Positions 49,121 to 59,068 are shown, numbered from the stretch's first letter. The stretch is 64,000 nucleotides of DNA from Desulfobacula sp. (GCF_014237455.1 NZ_JABZFL010000096.1:62001-126000), one strand, 5' to 3'. Notes: generated by a model from the letters alone, not told the origin. Program-made: numbers and translations.

Positions 49121-50311
49121 TTATCGGCTGTCCGCAATATTTTTTCTCTTCACTCCAAGAATCAATACAGATGAAATAAGATAAAATATGGCAAACAAGC
49201 TGAAAACAATTTTGAAATTTGAATCTGTTAGATCGAGGATTATACCTGAAGCCCACGGGCCTAAAAATCCTGCAAAAAATCCATATGCCGTAAATACCAT
49301 ACCAAAAACTCGCCCGAAATTCTCAAGCCCGAAAACCTCGGTCACCAAGGGGGCTGAAACAGTAAAAAGAGCGCCAAAGGCAAGCCCGATAAAGCAGGCT
49401 AAAAAACTGATGATATAAAGGTGGGTAAACCACGGCATTAGAAAATAAGCTCCCGATGCCATCAAAAAGACGGTCATCAATATTTTTTGTTTGGAATACG
49501 TATCTGACAGTCTGCCGCAAACCAGGCGACCAATCCCGTTTAACACATTAAAACAGGTTAATATATAGACATATTGTGTGATACCGTATCCCAGAGATAT
49601 CCCAAAAGAAGACGCAAGAACGATCAGGGAAATGCCGGCAGCTCCGGACAAAGCCCACACACACCAGAGAAACCAGAAAGATGACATCCTTATTGTCTTT
49701 TTCAACGGCAATGTTGATAATTGTTGTTTTCCCTGATCCTTTTTATAGCCGGGGATTTTTATGAACAGGGCAAATGATGTTCCCAAAAAAATAGAAATAA
49801 CTGCTGCGAAATTAGATGTAAACACATACCCTTTTGAAACAAGAAAGTATGTAAATATCGGTGACATGACTGCTGATGAACCCCCAAAGGTTAAATTGAG
49901 GACACCGGTAATCAGCCCTTTTTTTTCAGGAAACAGTCTTTGGAAAATGGTGAGACACGGAATATAGACAAATCCACAGAAAAAGCCTTCACTAAAAGCC
50001 CAGATATAAATGTGTTCAATAGTGGTTGCCCTCCCGACAAAGATCATGGCAAGAGAGCAGACAAGACTGCCTGTAAAAATAATAAACCGGCTTGGTATTT
50101 TTTCCTGTAATTTTCCGGCCAGAATCATTGAAAATCCTGTCCCGGCCAGGATAAAAAACATCAACCTCCCAATTTGCGCTTTATTCACATGAAAAAGCGC
50201 CTGCCATTCCGATGCCATGACACCGGGAAAACCAAACACAAAGGCTCCAGGGAAAAAAATAGTTAAGCAGCCGAATATGAGAATTATTTTCTTGTTTTCA
50301 AGGAAAGGCAT
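49121..50311 (-). CDS. Major facilitator transporter (oxalate/formate antiporter-like)
   Basis: A 396-residue membrane protein with 12 predicted helices. The N-terminal half has PGVMASEWQALFHVNKAQIGRLMFF and GFFCGFVYIPCLTIFQRLFPEKKGLITGV, the loop 4-5 pattern of the OFA group (TC 2.A.1.11), and the middle loop ends PLKKTIRMSSFWFLWCVW. OFA members move carboxylates such as oxalate, formate or lactate; the actual substrate here is open. Its 5' end overlaps the cca gene end by 28 bp. Confidence 0.85.
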   Translation of the reverse strand: MPFLENKKIILIFGCLTIFFPGAFVFGFPGVMASEWQALFHVNKAQIGRLMFFILAGTGFSMILAGKLQEKIPSRFIIFTGSLVCSLAMIFVGRATTIEHIYIWAFSEGFFCGFVYIPCLTIFQRLFPEKKGLITGVLNLTFGGSSAVMSPIFTYFLVSKGYVFTSNFAAVISIFLGTSFALFIKIPGYKKDQGKQQLSTLPLKKTIRMSSFWFLWCVWALSGAAGISLIVLASSFGISLGYGITQYVYILTCFNVLNGIGRLVCGRLSDTYSKQKILMTVFLMASGAYFLMPWFTHLYIISFLACFIGLAFGALFTVSAPLVTEVFGLENFGRVFGMVFTAYGFFAGFLGPWASGIILDLTDSNFKIVFSLFAIFYLISSVLILGVKRKNIADSR

Positions 50312-51609
50312 AGCTTTTTTAGATCATCATAATTGTTCAGTTCCGGGTCATCCAATACCTTTTCAAACAACATCTGCTTAATCTTACCGATATCAGGACC
50401 GGGTGCAACACCTGTGAGTTGAATAATATCATTCCCGGTGATCTCAAGATGGTTCATCTGCAAAGATTCCTGCCCGGACAATTCGTCGAACAATTTTTTC
50501 AGCCTGATGCGAATTTCAGAAACAGTATAGGGTCTTTTAGCCAAATTCCCTTTTTTATCGGCAATCCTCAGTCTCATGAAATCCCGATAATCAAGCCCGT
50601 GTTTATCCAGCATTGCCAGCAGCCTTCTGGCTGCTTTTGGCGTTGTCTGATCAGTCAACGGCCTCATGTGAGTTTTAATCAAAGCCTTGATATAGGTGAT
50701 ATCCTTGGCAGAAAATCTTAATGTTGTAAGATCATGAACCAGGGCCCGAGTATGAGTCTCATGCCCTGCAAATGTCAACTTGCCCTCATTTATTTTTGCG
50801 GCATCAAATTTGCCTGTATCATGTAAGAATCCTGCAAGCCTTAACATCGGAAAACGGGGCGATAGCGCATCACCCACCAGCATGCTGTGATCAAAAACCG
50901 TCTCACCATGATGGGGACCGCCGTCAAGGCCATGGCACCGATCAAGGCTTGGAAAAATTTTAACCAGCAGCCCGGTCTTTTTTAATGCCTTGAAAAACAG
51001 GGAAGGCTTTCCCAGGCCAAGTGCTTTCATAACTTCATGATGGAGTCTCTCTTTGGCAACAGGTCCATCCAGAAGATCCTTATTCCCAAGGATAACCTCA
51101 AGGGAGGATAAGGAAAGAGATCCGTCTATCATGGCCACAAACCGGCAGGCCCGGATCATTCTGACGGGATCTTCATGGATTCTTTTTTCAGGGTCCCTGG
51201 TAAATCTGATCATCGCATCTTCAAGGTCTTTTCTTCCATTAAAGGGATCAATGATCTTTTTTGTGATGGAATTATAGGCCATTGCATTGATGGTAAAATC
51301 TCTTTTGGCCAGATCTGATTCAGGAAAACTTGCCATATCAAACGCCGCCCGCCCGGAAGAGATCTCAACACCATTCACGATACAAATGGGGAACGTTTTT
51401 CCAACCGTTTTAACTTTTTGGTCCAAAAAAAGGGATTGTATCTCTTTTATGGATGCATTGGTCAGGATATCAAAATCATCCGGCGTTCTTTGCAGCATGA
51501 TATCCCTGACAGCACCCCCTACCAGATAGGCCTGGAATCCATTTTTCTTAAACCCGTCTAAAATAAATCGGATGGTCTCTTTACTCTTTTGATGAATCAA
51601 GATCCCCAC
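50284..51609 (-). CDS. CCA tRNA nucleotidyltransferase/poly(A) polymerase-family with HD domain
   Basis: A 441-residue class II nucleotidyltransferase. AYLVGGAVRDIMLQRTPDDFDILTNA (about 25) holds the G-box and catalytic DxD; RDFTINAMAYN and RFTRDPEKRIHEDPVRMIRACRF follow. A C-terminal HD phosphohydrolase domain shows HHGETVFDHSMLVGDA and LAGFLHDTGK. It adds CCA to tRNA 3' ends. The start is a GTG at 51609, or a TTG three codons later with AAGGTG. It overlaps the ubiX-like gene by 13 bp and the transporter by 28 bp. Confidence 0.9.
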   Translation of the reverse strand: MGILIHQKSKETIRFILDGFKKNGFQAYLVGGAVRDIMLQRTPDDFDILTNASIKEIQSLFLDQKVKTVGKTFPICIVNGVEISSGRAAFDMASFPESDLAKRDFTINAMAYNSITKKIIDPFNGRKDLEDAMIRFTRDPEKRIHEDPVRMIRACRFVAMIDGSLSLSSLEVILGNKDLLDGPVAKERLHHEVMKALGLGKPSLFFKALKKTGLLVKIFPSLDRCHGLDGGPHHGETVFDHSMLVGDALSPRFPMLRLAGFLHDTGKFDAAKINEGKLTFAGHETHTRALVHDLTTLRFSAKDITYIKALIKTHMRPLTDQTTPKAARRLLAMLDKHGLDYRDFMRLRIADKKGNLAKRPYTVSEIRIRLKKLFDELSGQESLQMNHLEITGNDIIQLTGVAPGPDIGKIKQMLFEKVLDDPELNNYDDLKKLCLSLKTRK

Positions 51610-52199
51610 CTTGATAAGAGATCATGGGCAATTTTAAGGTGGTCAAGAATTCTTGCGACAATAGTATCTACCAAATTTTCAATGGTCCTGGGAAACGTAT
51701 AAAACGAAGGACTTGGCGGCAGGATTACAGCACCGGCACGGCTTGCCCTTGTCATATTTTCAAGATGTATCAGGTTATAAGGGGTTTCTCTTGGAACAAG
51801 GATCAAAGGCCGCTTCTCTTTTAAACAGACATCAGCCGACCGTGTGATCAGGTTATCTGCAAATCCGGAAGCGATCCCTGCAAGGGTCTTCATGGAACAA
51901 GGGACAACCACCATGCCGGAATGGACAAATGAGCCACTGGCCGGCGCTTTCGATATCTCATCCTGAAAAAATATTTCAAGATCAGTTTCCTGTTTTAATT
52001 CAACGCCACAGGAGATCAAAAAATCTTTAAAAGAATCTTCTTTTTTATACCCCATCTCATGTTCAAAAACGCTTAAACCTGAGTCTGACAGGGTTACCAT
52101 TACACGGATCTTTGCTTCCAAAAGGGCCTTGATCAGTCTCACCCCGTAAATGGACCCGGAAGCGCCGGTGATAGCTACAATAACCGTCTTGTTTTTCAT
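51597..52199 (-). CDS. ubiX: UbiX-family flavin prenyltransferase (possibly MqnL)
   Basis: A 200-residue flavoprotein that makes prenylated FMN for UbiD-type decarboxylases. VAITGASGSIYGVRLIKAL (about 7), VVVPCSMKTLAGIASGFADNLITRSADVCLKEKRPLILVPRETP (about 100-145) and the C-terminal VARILDHL are typical. It overlaps the prenyltransferase gene stop by 4 bp (ATGA). In futalosine-pathway bacteria a UbiX-like protein works with a UbiD-like one on the dihydroxynaphthoate precursor, which the neighbours make plausible. Confidence 0.9.
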   Translation of the reverse strand: MKNKTVIVAITGASGSIYGVRLIKALLEAKIRVMVTLSDSGLSVFEHEMGYKKEDSFKDFLISCGVELKQETDLEIFFQDEISKAPASGSFVHSGMVVVPCSMKTLAGIASGFADNLITRSADVCLKEKRPLILVPRETPYNLIHLENMTRASRAGAVILPPSPSFYTFPRTIENLVDTIVARILDHLKIAHDLLSRWGS

Positions 52200-53062
52200 T
52201 TTAAAAAGCCCTGTGTCAGTACCCCGATAAAAAGGAGAATTGAAATCATTGAATTTATATGAAAAAATGCCATATTAATATGCGTTAAATTGTCGGGTTT
52301 AACAAGCTTATGCTCTGCAATCAAAAGGAGACCAATGACCCCCAAGAACAATAAAAAAACCGGATGCATACCAAAGGTTGCGTGCATGGCCAAAAGAAAA
52401 ATAAAGGTACAACCATGAAGTATGGAAGAGATGCGCATGGCTTTTTCCGGGCCGATTTTTGACGGCAGGGAAAAAAGCCCTTCCTTTTTGTCAAAATCAA
52501 TATCCTGGCAGGAATAGAGGATATCAAATCCGGTAATATACGTCATCAGGCCAAGGCTAAGGAAAATGATGCTCCACGACAGGGTCCCGGTAATCGCCAC
52601 CCAGGCCCCGACAGGGGCAAGGCAGATGGCAAACCCAAGGTAAAGATGACAATATTTTGTAAACCGCTTGGTATAGGAATAAAACAATAGAAAAAACAAG
52701 GCGGGAAAAGAAAGCCATAAACAAAGGCGGGACAGCATAGCTGCACAGAAAATAAATACCAGGGATGAGAGCACGACAAAAAGAAAAGATTCCTTTTTTG
52801 ACAACAGCCCTGAAGGGATTTCTCTTATCGCTGTCCGCTTATTTTTAAGATCAATATCCGCATCCACAATCCTGTTAAATCCCATGGCAGCAGACCTTGC
52901 CCCCACCATAGCCAGGAGAATCCAGATAAAATCCCAGGCTGAAGGCGGATGATTCTCCCAGGCCATCGCTACAGCAGACAGCGCAAAGGGAAGCGCAAAA
53001 ATTGTATGGGAAAATTTAATCATTCTCCCATAAACCAGTATTTTATTTTTAATATATTCCAT
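52196..53062 (-). CDS. UbiA-family prenyltransferase (menaquinone pathway, MqnP-like)
   Basis: About 288 residues, 8-9 membrane helices. The two aspartate motifs that bind the polyprenyl diphosphate are FNRIVDADIDLKNKRT (about 68) and DILYSCQDIDFDKKEG (about 188). These, and the link to UbiX and a methyltransferase, fit the futalosine-type menaquinone prenyltransferase. I start at the ATG at 53062, within the amrS end; a GTG at 53077 is possible. Neither has a clear ribosome-binding site, so coupling with the upstream gene is likely. Confidence 0.88.
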   Translation of the reverse strand: MEYIKNKILVYGRMIKFSHTIFALPFALSAVAMAWENHPPSAWDFIWILLAMVGARSAAMGFNRIVDADIDLKNKRTAIREIPSGLLSKKESFLFVVLSSLVFIFCAAMLSRLCLWLSFPALFFLLFYSYTKRFTKYCHLYLGFAICLAPVGAWVAITGTLSWSIIFLSLGLMTYITGFDILYSCQDIDFDKKEGLFSLPSKIGPEKAMRISSILHGCTFIFLLAMHATFGMHPVFLLFLGVIGLLLIAEHKLVKPDNLTHINMAFFHINSMISILLFIGVLTQGFLK

Positions 53063-54059
53063 AGGCAGTTGTGTCACATTGAGGGCATTTCCCTTGTTTC
53101 TGCAAAAAACTTTCTATCTGATAAGCATATCGTTTCACTAAAAGTTCGTTGCAGGAATGGCAATAGGTATTTTCAGACGACTGACCTGACACATTTCCAA
53201 TATAGACGTATCTAAGACCCGCAGCTTTACCTGCCTCATATGCCTTTTCCAATGCTAAAACAGGGGTGGCTGGTCTGTCCATCATGTTATAGCAGGGATG
53301 AAATCTTGAAATATGCCAGGGTGTTTCCTGACCCAGATCATTGGCAATATAGTCTGCCATTGCACAAATTTCATCATCATTATCATTCAAGCCCGGGATG
53401 AGAAGAGTAGTTATTTCCACCAGGATTCCCATGTCCTTCATTTTTTTAATATTTTCTTTAACCGGTTCAAGCCTTGCCTTGCAATAAGTCTGGTAAAACC
53501 TGTCATTAAATGCCTTTAGATCCACATTAGCCGCATCAAGATAGGGGGAAACCATTTCAAGAGCTCTTGTGCTCATATAACCATTGGTGACAAAAATATT
53601 TAACAGGCCCTGATTTTTAGCAAGCCTGGCCGTCTCAAGAGCCAGTTCAAAAAAGACGGTGGGTTCTGTATATGTATATGAGATGCTGTCGCAACCTGTT
53701 TTTATGGCTTCTTTGACAATGGCTTCAGGAAAAAAATCTCTTCCCTGGATCAGACCATCGTAATCCGACGGCATCTGGGCAATATTGGAATTCTGGCAAA
53801 AAGCGCATTTAAAATTACATCCCACTGTGGCAATGGAATAGGAACAGGACCCCGGTTTTAAATGGAAAATAGGCTTTTTCTCTATGGGATCAACGCTGGT
53901 TGAAATCACTTTTGGATATACCAGAGACATAAGCCTGCCGCCTTTATTTTCACGAACTCCGCAGATGCCCCTTTTCCCATCTTTAATCAGGCAAAAATGG
54001 CGGCAGATATGGCATTTTACTCTTTTTCCATCCAGTTTTTCATAGATCAGGGTTTCCAT
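53049..54059 (-). CDS. amrS: AmmeMemoRadiSam system radical SAM enzyme
   Basis: A 336-residue radical SAM protein. An N-terminal zinc-like cysteine set (KCHICRHFCLIKDGKRGICGVREN) is followed by the cluster motif GCNFKCAFCQNSNIAQMP (about 82), SYTYTEPTVFFE, NGYMSTRALEM and a C-terminal knuckle CHSCNELLVKRYAYQ...CPQC. This matches AmrS, partner of MEMO1 and AMMECR1-like proteins in the uncharacterised AmmeMemoRadiSam system. Those partners are not here. It overlaps the prenyltransferase gene and follows the methyltransferase by 2 bp. Confidence 0.9.
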   Translation of the reverse strand: METLIYEKLDGKRVKCHICRHFCLIKDGKRGICGVRENKGGRLMSLVYPKVISTSVDPIEKKPIFHLKPGSCSYSIATVGCNFKCAFCQNSNIAQMPSDYDGLIQGRDFFPEAIVKEAIKTGCDSISYTYTEPTVFFELALETARLAKNQGLLNIFVTNGYMSTRALEMVSPYLDAANVDLKAFNDRFYQTYCKARLEPVKENIKKMKDMGILVEITTLLIPGLNDNDDEICAMADYIANDLGQETPWHISRFHPCYNMMDRPATPVLALEKAYEAGKAAGLRYVYIGNVSGQSSENTYCHSCNELLVKRYAYQIESFLQKQGKCPQCDTTAYGIY

Positions 54060-54061
54060 GG

Positions 54062-54829
54062 TTATGATCTCATTCGTGTGGCCAGTCCTGTCGCAGGACT
54101 ATAGGCTTTTGGCTTTTTTATCTTCAGCATCAGGGGCCGGGTCCTGAATTTTGGCACCGGCTTGATCCTCATGGCGATGAGGGTTCCCAAAAATGATTTT
54201 TGAATAATTTTAATATTTTCAACAAGCGCTGCTATCTGTCCGTAGACAAAAGGAAATTGCAGGGTTGTCTTCCATCTGACAGGAACATTTCCAAGAATGG
54301 CAAACAAAATCTGTTTGAGTTCCCAGATGCTGAAAAAATGTGCGTGGGCATAAATATTGGGCACAAAAAAACTTTTAAACCGGCGGACCATGTTTAATGG
54401 TGCATATCGGTTCAGGACACAGAGAACAACTGAATCCTTTGCCACTCTGCAGGCTTCTTCAATTGCTTTGGCAGGTCTATCCGTAAATTCAAGACTTGTG
54501 AAAAAAAAAGCACCGTCAAAGGCATTGTCATCAAAGGGAAGATCCTCAGCCACACCCCGGTGAAGATCCACCTGATTTCCAAGCCTGTTTGATGCCAGGT
54601 CCAGCATATAGGGAGAAGGGTCCAACCCGGTCAGATTCAACCCCTTATCCAGTAATGGTTCCAGGCTGATACCCGTACCGCAGCCGATATCAAGAATTCG
54701 CTGTCCTTTTTCAGGGGATAAAAAATCCATCATCAATTTGATTTCAAGATCCAGGGAGTACTTATTTCTAGCCTGATCAAACCAGGCATCATATGATCCG
54801 GCCTCTTTAAAATCAAATACATATCCCAT
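54062..54829 (-). CDS. UbiE-like SAM-dependent methyltransferase
   Basis: A 255-residue class I methyltransferase with ILDIGCGTGISLEPLLDKG (about 45), GLDPSPYMLDLASNRLG, and VAEDLPFDDNAFDGAFFFTSLEF. A C-terminal basic tail (KPVPKFRTRPLMLKIKKPK) ends the protein. Lying 2 bp before amrS and in the same run as UbiX and UbiA homologues, it may be the final C-methylase of menaquinone synthesis, but it also resembles generic small-molecule methyltransferases. Confidence 0.75.
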   Translation of the reverse strand: MGYVFDFKEAGSYDAWFDQARNKYSLDLEIKLMMDFLSPEKGQRILDIGCGTGISLEPLLDKGLNLTGLDPSPYMLDLASNRLGNQVDLHRGVAEDLPFDDNAFDGAFFFTSLEFTDRPAKAIEEACRVAKDSVVLCVLNRYAPLNMVRRFKSFFVPNIYAHAHFFSIWELKQILFAILGNVPVRWKTTLQFPFVYGQIAALVENIKIIQKSFLGTLIAMRIKPVPKFRTRPLMLKIKKPKAYSPATGLATRMRS

Positions 54830-54844
54830 AATTAATCCGCCAGC

Positions 54845-55609
54845 TTAATTAATAATCTCTTTGACCTTTTCCATCATTTCCTTGACGGCGACAACTGCCG
54901 GAGAGTCATCTTCCAGTTCAAGAAGCGACCGCCTTTCCATATCAAACTCAAGAAGGTTGTTGTCATCGGGTATGGTGCAGAGTATGGGAACACCAATGCT
55001 TTCGGCCTCATCCAGGAATGCTTTGCTCAGTGTTTCCGGTGCCCGGTTAACAATCAGACCCTTATGTTTCACATCCAGTTTAAGACCATCCAGCATTTCA
55101 TTGATTCTTCCGACAGCCCTCAGGCCTCTTAAGGCATAGTCGGTAACCATTATCAGGATATCCACCTTACCACTGGTTCTGCGGCTTAAATGCTCCATCC
55201 CGGCTTCATTATCCACAAGAAGATATTTATAATCGCCTTCCAGCTTCTCGGCAAACCGGTTAAGAATATTATTGACCATACAATAACATCCCTGGCCTTC
55301 CTGACGACCCATGACCAGAAGATCAAATGCAGGCTGCTCAATCAACACCTGGTTCATGAGCATTTCAAGATATAATATTTTATCCATGCCTGAGGGGACA
55401 CCCTGTGGGTCTTTCATAAAATCTTCACGGATGTCCCCTACTGTTTTTTCAATATCCAACCCAAGGGTTTCGCCCAGGTTACTGTTCGGATCCGCATCAA
55501 TTGCAAGAAGGGGATCCTTTAGATGTTTTATAAAATATCGGGTCAAAAGTGCTGAAACCGTTGTTTTTCCAACTCCGCCCTTGCCAGCCATTGCGATCAC
55601 TTTGCTCAT
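54845..55609 (-). CDS. cooC: CooC-family nickel-insertion ATPase (MinD/ParA superfamily)
   Basis: About 254 residues. Deviant Walker A AMAGKGGVGKTTVSALL (about 6), DADPNSNLGETLG, and a conserved GQGCYC pair (about 112-114) that in CooC/AcsF binds nickel or zinc at the dimer interface. LLVDNEAGMEHLSRRT and VNRAPE complete the family pattern. It matures carbon monoxide dehydrogenase or CODH/acetyl-CoA synthase, whose genes are not in the window but fit complete acetyl-CoA oxidation by a sulfate reducer. The start is at ATG 55609 with GGAG, not the GTG two codons before. Confidence 0.9.
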   Translation of the reverse strand: MSKVIAMAGKGGVGKTTVSALLTRYFIKHLKDPLLAIDADPNSNLGETLGLDIEKTVGDIREDFMKDPQGVPSGMDKILYLEMLMNQVLIEQPAFDLLVMGRQEGQGCYCMVNNILNRFAEKLEGDYKYLLVDNEAGMEHLSRRTSGKVDILIMVTDYALRGLRAVGRINEMLDGLKLDVKHKGLIVNRAPETLSKAFLDEAESIGVPILCTIPDDNNLLEFDMERRSLLELEDDSPAVVAVKEMMEKVKEIIN

Positions 55610-55694
55610 ATTCACTCCAAATATCTATGTTTAAATCATGTTTCAATAACATAACGCAATCTTTTAAAAAAGCAAACAATCAAAGGTACGCCAT

Positions 55695-58082
55695 TTATTT
55701 TGCATATTGCATGGACAGTTCATGATATTTCTTCAGCGTTTCCTGGACTTTTCCAAAGACCGTATCTTCCGGATAGCAAGAATTTAAATCCGGTTCACCC
55801 GCCTTGACGCCGCTAAGAACCTGGATCCCCTCTTCAATGGTTCTGACCTTGTAAAGGTGAAACTGCTTTTTCTCGATGGCCTGAACAACATCTTTTCTCA
55901 ACACAAGATTTTTTACATTTGAAAATGGAATCATGACACCCTGGCTTTTGGTCAATCCTTTTTTAACACAGATATCATAAAATCCTTCTATTTTTTCATT
56001 CACGCCGCCGATGGCCTGAATTTCACCTTTTTGATTCACAGATCCTGTCACGGCAATTTCCTGGAAGATAGGAATACCGCTCAAACTGGAAAGGACTGCA
56101 TATAATTCCGTAGAAGAGGCGCTGTCACCGTCAACGCCATCATAACTTTGCTCAAATGTAATACTGATACTCACGCTTAAGGGATAATTTTGTGCAAACA
56201 TTCTGCCAAGATAGCCAGAAACAATCATCACCCCTTTGTCATGGGTTTCGCCTGAAAGATCAGATTCATGTTCAATATTAATGATCCCGGACTTGCCCAT
56301 ATAGGATTCTGCTGTAATCCTTGTGGGTCGTCCAAAGGCAATTTCACCCATATCATAAACAGCAAGCGCATTCACCTGGCCTGTCACCTTTCCTTTCACA
56401 TCAATCAGAACCGTCTGATCATCAAATTGCTCCAATACTTTTTCTTCATAAAGATTATGGCGGAACCTGTGCTGATTGACCGCCTGAATCACATATTCCT
56501 GCGAAACCACAAGCGCATCCTCTTTTTTCGCCCAGTAATCCGCTTGTTTCAAAATTCCAAGGATATGACCAAATCTAAGGGAAAGTTTTTTCTGATCAGA
56601 TACTATCCTGTTTCCATATCCAATCACAGCCCACACACCATCCGGGGTAAAACTTAACAGGTTCTCTTTTTTACAGACCCTGGCAATAAACCTGGCATAA
56701 TTGTAACCATTCTCATCTGTCAGTTCTGCTTCATAATCAAAATCCGCCCGAACTTTAAATATTTTATTAAATTTGGAATCCGCACTCTGTAAAAGCCTGA
56801 AAGGCTCATACCCGCCAACAAGAATCACCTTAACATTCAATGGTATGGGAGCCGGTTTTAAGGAGGGCATGCCGTAATCTGCCTGGCCGGGCATATCTTC
56901 AATCTGAAGCATTGAGCTCTGTAGTGTTCTTTTTAAAGATTCCCACACCGGGGAATTCATTAAAAGCGGTTCGATATTAATGACAAGGTAGCCCTTATTG
57001 GCCTTCAACAGAGAACCGGCCTGAACCATTGTAAAATCCGTCTCAAATGATCCCATAACCGGTTTTTTTTCAATTTTCCCAAAAAGATTATGAAAACTGG
57101 GGTTTGGCTCAAATACGACAGGTGCTCCTTTTTCCCGTCTTCGATCCACCAGTACATTGACCTGATATCTTTTCACAAGAGATCCTGTCATTTCAAAAAG
57201 CTTTTTTCCCTCTGTATCCTCCTGGGCCTTAACCCCCAGGAACATGGCAATATTATCAATAATATCTTCCTTAACGTTTTTCAGGTATATTTGAATATCT
57301 TTGCAATCCCTGAAATAATATCTTACAGGATCAATCTGCTCTGAAATAAGCTGATCTGTTTTTGAAGCCACAAGCGTCTTTAATACGGCTTTCATTTCCT
57401 CCCCAAATTTATTTATTTGAAGGAGAGATTCGTTTAGTCTTTCTTCAACCTGACCTGCATTTTTATCGATTTCCTGATGAGCTGCCTTATCCAGGGCCTG
57501 GTATGCCTCCTGGGACATAGGCTGTCCGTCACTGACCGGAACAACCTGGTAACCGGTTTCTGTCCTGATAATCGACAGACCTTGACTTTGAGCAAGCTGT
57601 TCAACATCATCCAATACCTCTTTTTGCCGGCTTGAGGTTTCTTTGTGAATAATATTTTGCTCTTCCTGAAAAGATGATGTTTCAAAAAAATCCGGTATTC
57701 TGATCTTTATCACTTCGATAAACTGGATCATGCTTTGACTAAAATAGACTGCTGACCCTGCCGGCATTCCAATCACAACCGGACAATACTCATCATCAAA
57801 ATTATTGACCAGACAAAGATCTTCCGATGTTTCATACTTTTGGGCATGTTCAACAAGAAGCTTTTTGATAATGGTCGATTTGCCGGTGCCTTCCAGGCCT
57901 GTAACAAAAATATTATACTCAGGGCCTTTCATATTCAACCCAAAATCAATGGCTTCAACAGCCCGTTTTTGACCGATAATGCTGTCTAAAGGATCCAGTT
58001 CAGATGTATCCTGAAAATCAAACAGACCGGAAGGATATTTTTTACTCAACTCTTTTATAGACACCTTAAATCTTTGCCCCAT
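55695..58082 (-). CDS. Lon-family AAA+ protease (LonB/YcbZ-like)
   Basis: A 795-residue ATP-dependent protease. Residues 40-75 hold the P-loop GLEGTGKSTIIKK, followed by a coiled-coil-rich insert (about 115-240), a second AAA part, and the C-terminal Lon protease domain (about 560-770). The Ser-Lys dyad is recognisable: serine in DGVDGDSASSTELYA and lysine in GGVNEKIEGFYD. The N-terminal LAN domain of classical Lon is absent, as in the AAA_32/LonB-like group. It degrades damaged or regulatory proteins. It sits 31 bp after the thioesterase gene. Confidence 0.9.
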   Translation of the reverse strand: MGQRFKVSIKELSKKYPSGLFDFQDTSELDPLDSIIGQKRAVEAIDFGLNMKGPEYNIFVTGLEGTGKSTIIKKLLVEHAQKYETSEDLCLVNNFDDEYCPVVIGMPAGSAVYFSQSMIQFIEVIKIRIPDFFETSSFQEEQNIIHKETSSRQKEVLDDVEQLAQSQGLSIIRTETGYQVVPVSDGQPMSQEAYQALDKAAHQEIDKNAGQVEERLNESLLQINKFGEEMKAVLKTLVASKTDQLISEQIDPVRYYFRDCKDIQIYLKNVKEDIIDNIAMFLGVKAQEDTEGKKLFEMTGSLVKRYQVNVLVDRRREKGAPVVFEPNPSFHNLFGKIEKKPVMGSFETDFTMVQAGSLLKANKGYLVINIEPLLMNSPVWESLKRTLQSSMLQIEDMPGQADYGMPSLKPAPIPLNVKVILVGGYEPFRLLQSADSKFNKIFKVRADFDYEAELTDENGYNYARFIARVCKKENLLSFTPDGVWAVIGYGNRIVSDQKKLSLRFGHILGILKQADYWAKKEDALVVSQEYVIQAVNQHRFRHNLYEEKVLEQFDDQTVLIDVKGKVTGQVNALAVYDMGEIAFGRPTRITAESYMGKSGIINIEHESDLSGETHDKGVMIVSGYLGRMFAQNYPLSVSISITFEQSYDGVDGDSASSTELYAVLSSLSGIPIFQEIAVTGSVNQKGEIQAIGGVNEKIEGFYDICVKKGLTKSQGVMIPFSNVKNLVLRKDVVQAIEKKQFHLYKVRTIEEGIQVLSGVKAGEPDLNSCYPEDTVFGKVQETLKKYHELSMQYAK

Positions 58083-58112
58083 CTTTGCCTCCTTTGCTAT
58101 ATTTCCCGACTC

Positions 58113-58844
58113 TCAATCCATTGGAATAATCTGGGCATCAGCATATAACATTGAATCATCAAATATATTGCATTGATACGCACCATTTGTCTTGTGCCAG
58201 CCTGATCGAATGCTTTCTTTTGCTTTGCCGATTTCATGGCAAAATCTAATTTTTATATTCTTGATCGGCTTTCCATTGCTGTTTATCGTTTTCTGATACA
58301 AGGTTTCCAGAAACCCCAGGTATATGGTATTGTTCACATGCCCGTTCACATCAAAATCCGAATATCTCAGGCTGATATCCATCGCCTGTTCCGGCTTAAT
58401 TCTCCCGCAGGTCTTCCAGTCATCAATTTCCTTATCAAACCATTTCTCTTTTTCAATCTCATAAAGCCCGGAAATTTGGGCTGGCACTTTTGAGATCCGC
58501 TTTCGGTTGAAATCAAAAAGAAGCCAGACACTTGATCCCCTGGCAACATCCCCCAAAGGAGATTGTATATGATACTCCCTGAATCCTTTATACCCCTTAA
58601 ACCCTCTTGACCATGTTGTAATTTTAATATCCTCCCCCAGCATGGGGTAACGGAAAAACTCAATTTCCAGGCGATTTAAAAACCAGACAACCCCTTTTTC
58701 AAACAACACATCCGGGCCGGCCCCAATCCCTGTTGAATGAAAAACTGCCATTTCCTGAAAAAATCGGGCAGCAGACTGAATTCTCAATTTAAACTGATGA
58801 TCTATATCAAAAAAACCTATTTTATGGTGTTTTTCTATCTTCAT
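58113..58844 (-). CDS. Acyl-ACP thioesterase (FatA/FatB-like double hotdog)
   Basis: A 243-residue two-hotdog thioesterase. The N-terminal hotdog includes FFDIDHQFKLRIQSAARFFQEMA and WFLNRLEIEF; the second has SDFDVNGHVNNTIYLGFLETL (about 172), in which the N-x-H pattern is the catalytic Asn-His of plant FatB-type enzymes. It releases fatty acid from acyl-ACP or acyl-CoA. Such bacterial enzymes are seen in anaerobes; the role here may be chain-length control or salvage. AAAGGTA precedes the ATG. Confidence 0.85.
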   Translation of the reverse strand: MKIEKHHKIGFFDIDHQFKLRIQSAARFFQEMAVFHSTGIGAGPDVLFEKGVVWFLNRLEIEFFRYPMLGEDIKITTWSRGFKGYKGFREYHIQSPLGDVARGSSVWLLFDFNRKRISKVPAQISGLYEIEKEKWFDKEIDDWKTCGRIKPEQAMDISLRYSDFDVNGHVNNTIYLGFLETLYQKTINSNGKPIKNIKIRFCHEIGKAKESIRSGWHKTNGAYQCNIFDDSMLYADAQIIPMD

Positions 58845-59068
58845 TTTTTACCTTTTTCCAGTACTTAATCCCTGCGATCTCTTTCTGACACTCAGGGCAG
58901 CGCTATCTTTCATCTTTATCTTTTCTCCCAATTATGAATTCTATAATTTTCTCCAGAATAATATTAGATAATATTTGCATATGTCCACATTAATTATTAT
59001 TTTCTTTGTGATGCAAATAAAAGCTGATATGAATCAGTCAGATAAAAAACAATCGAACAGGAGTTATC

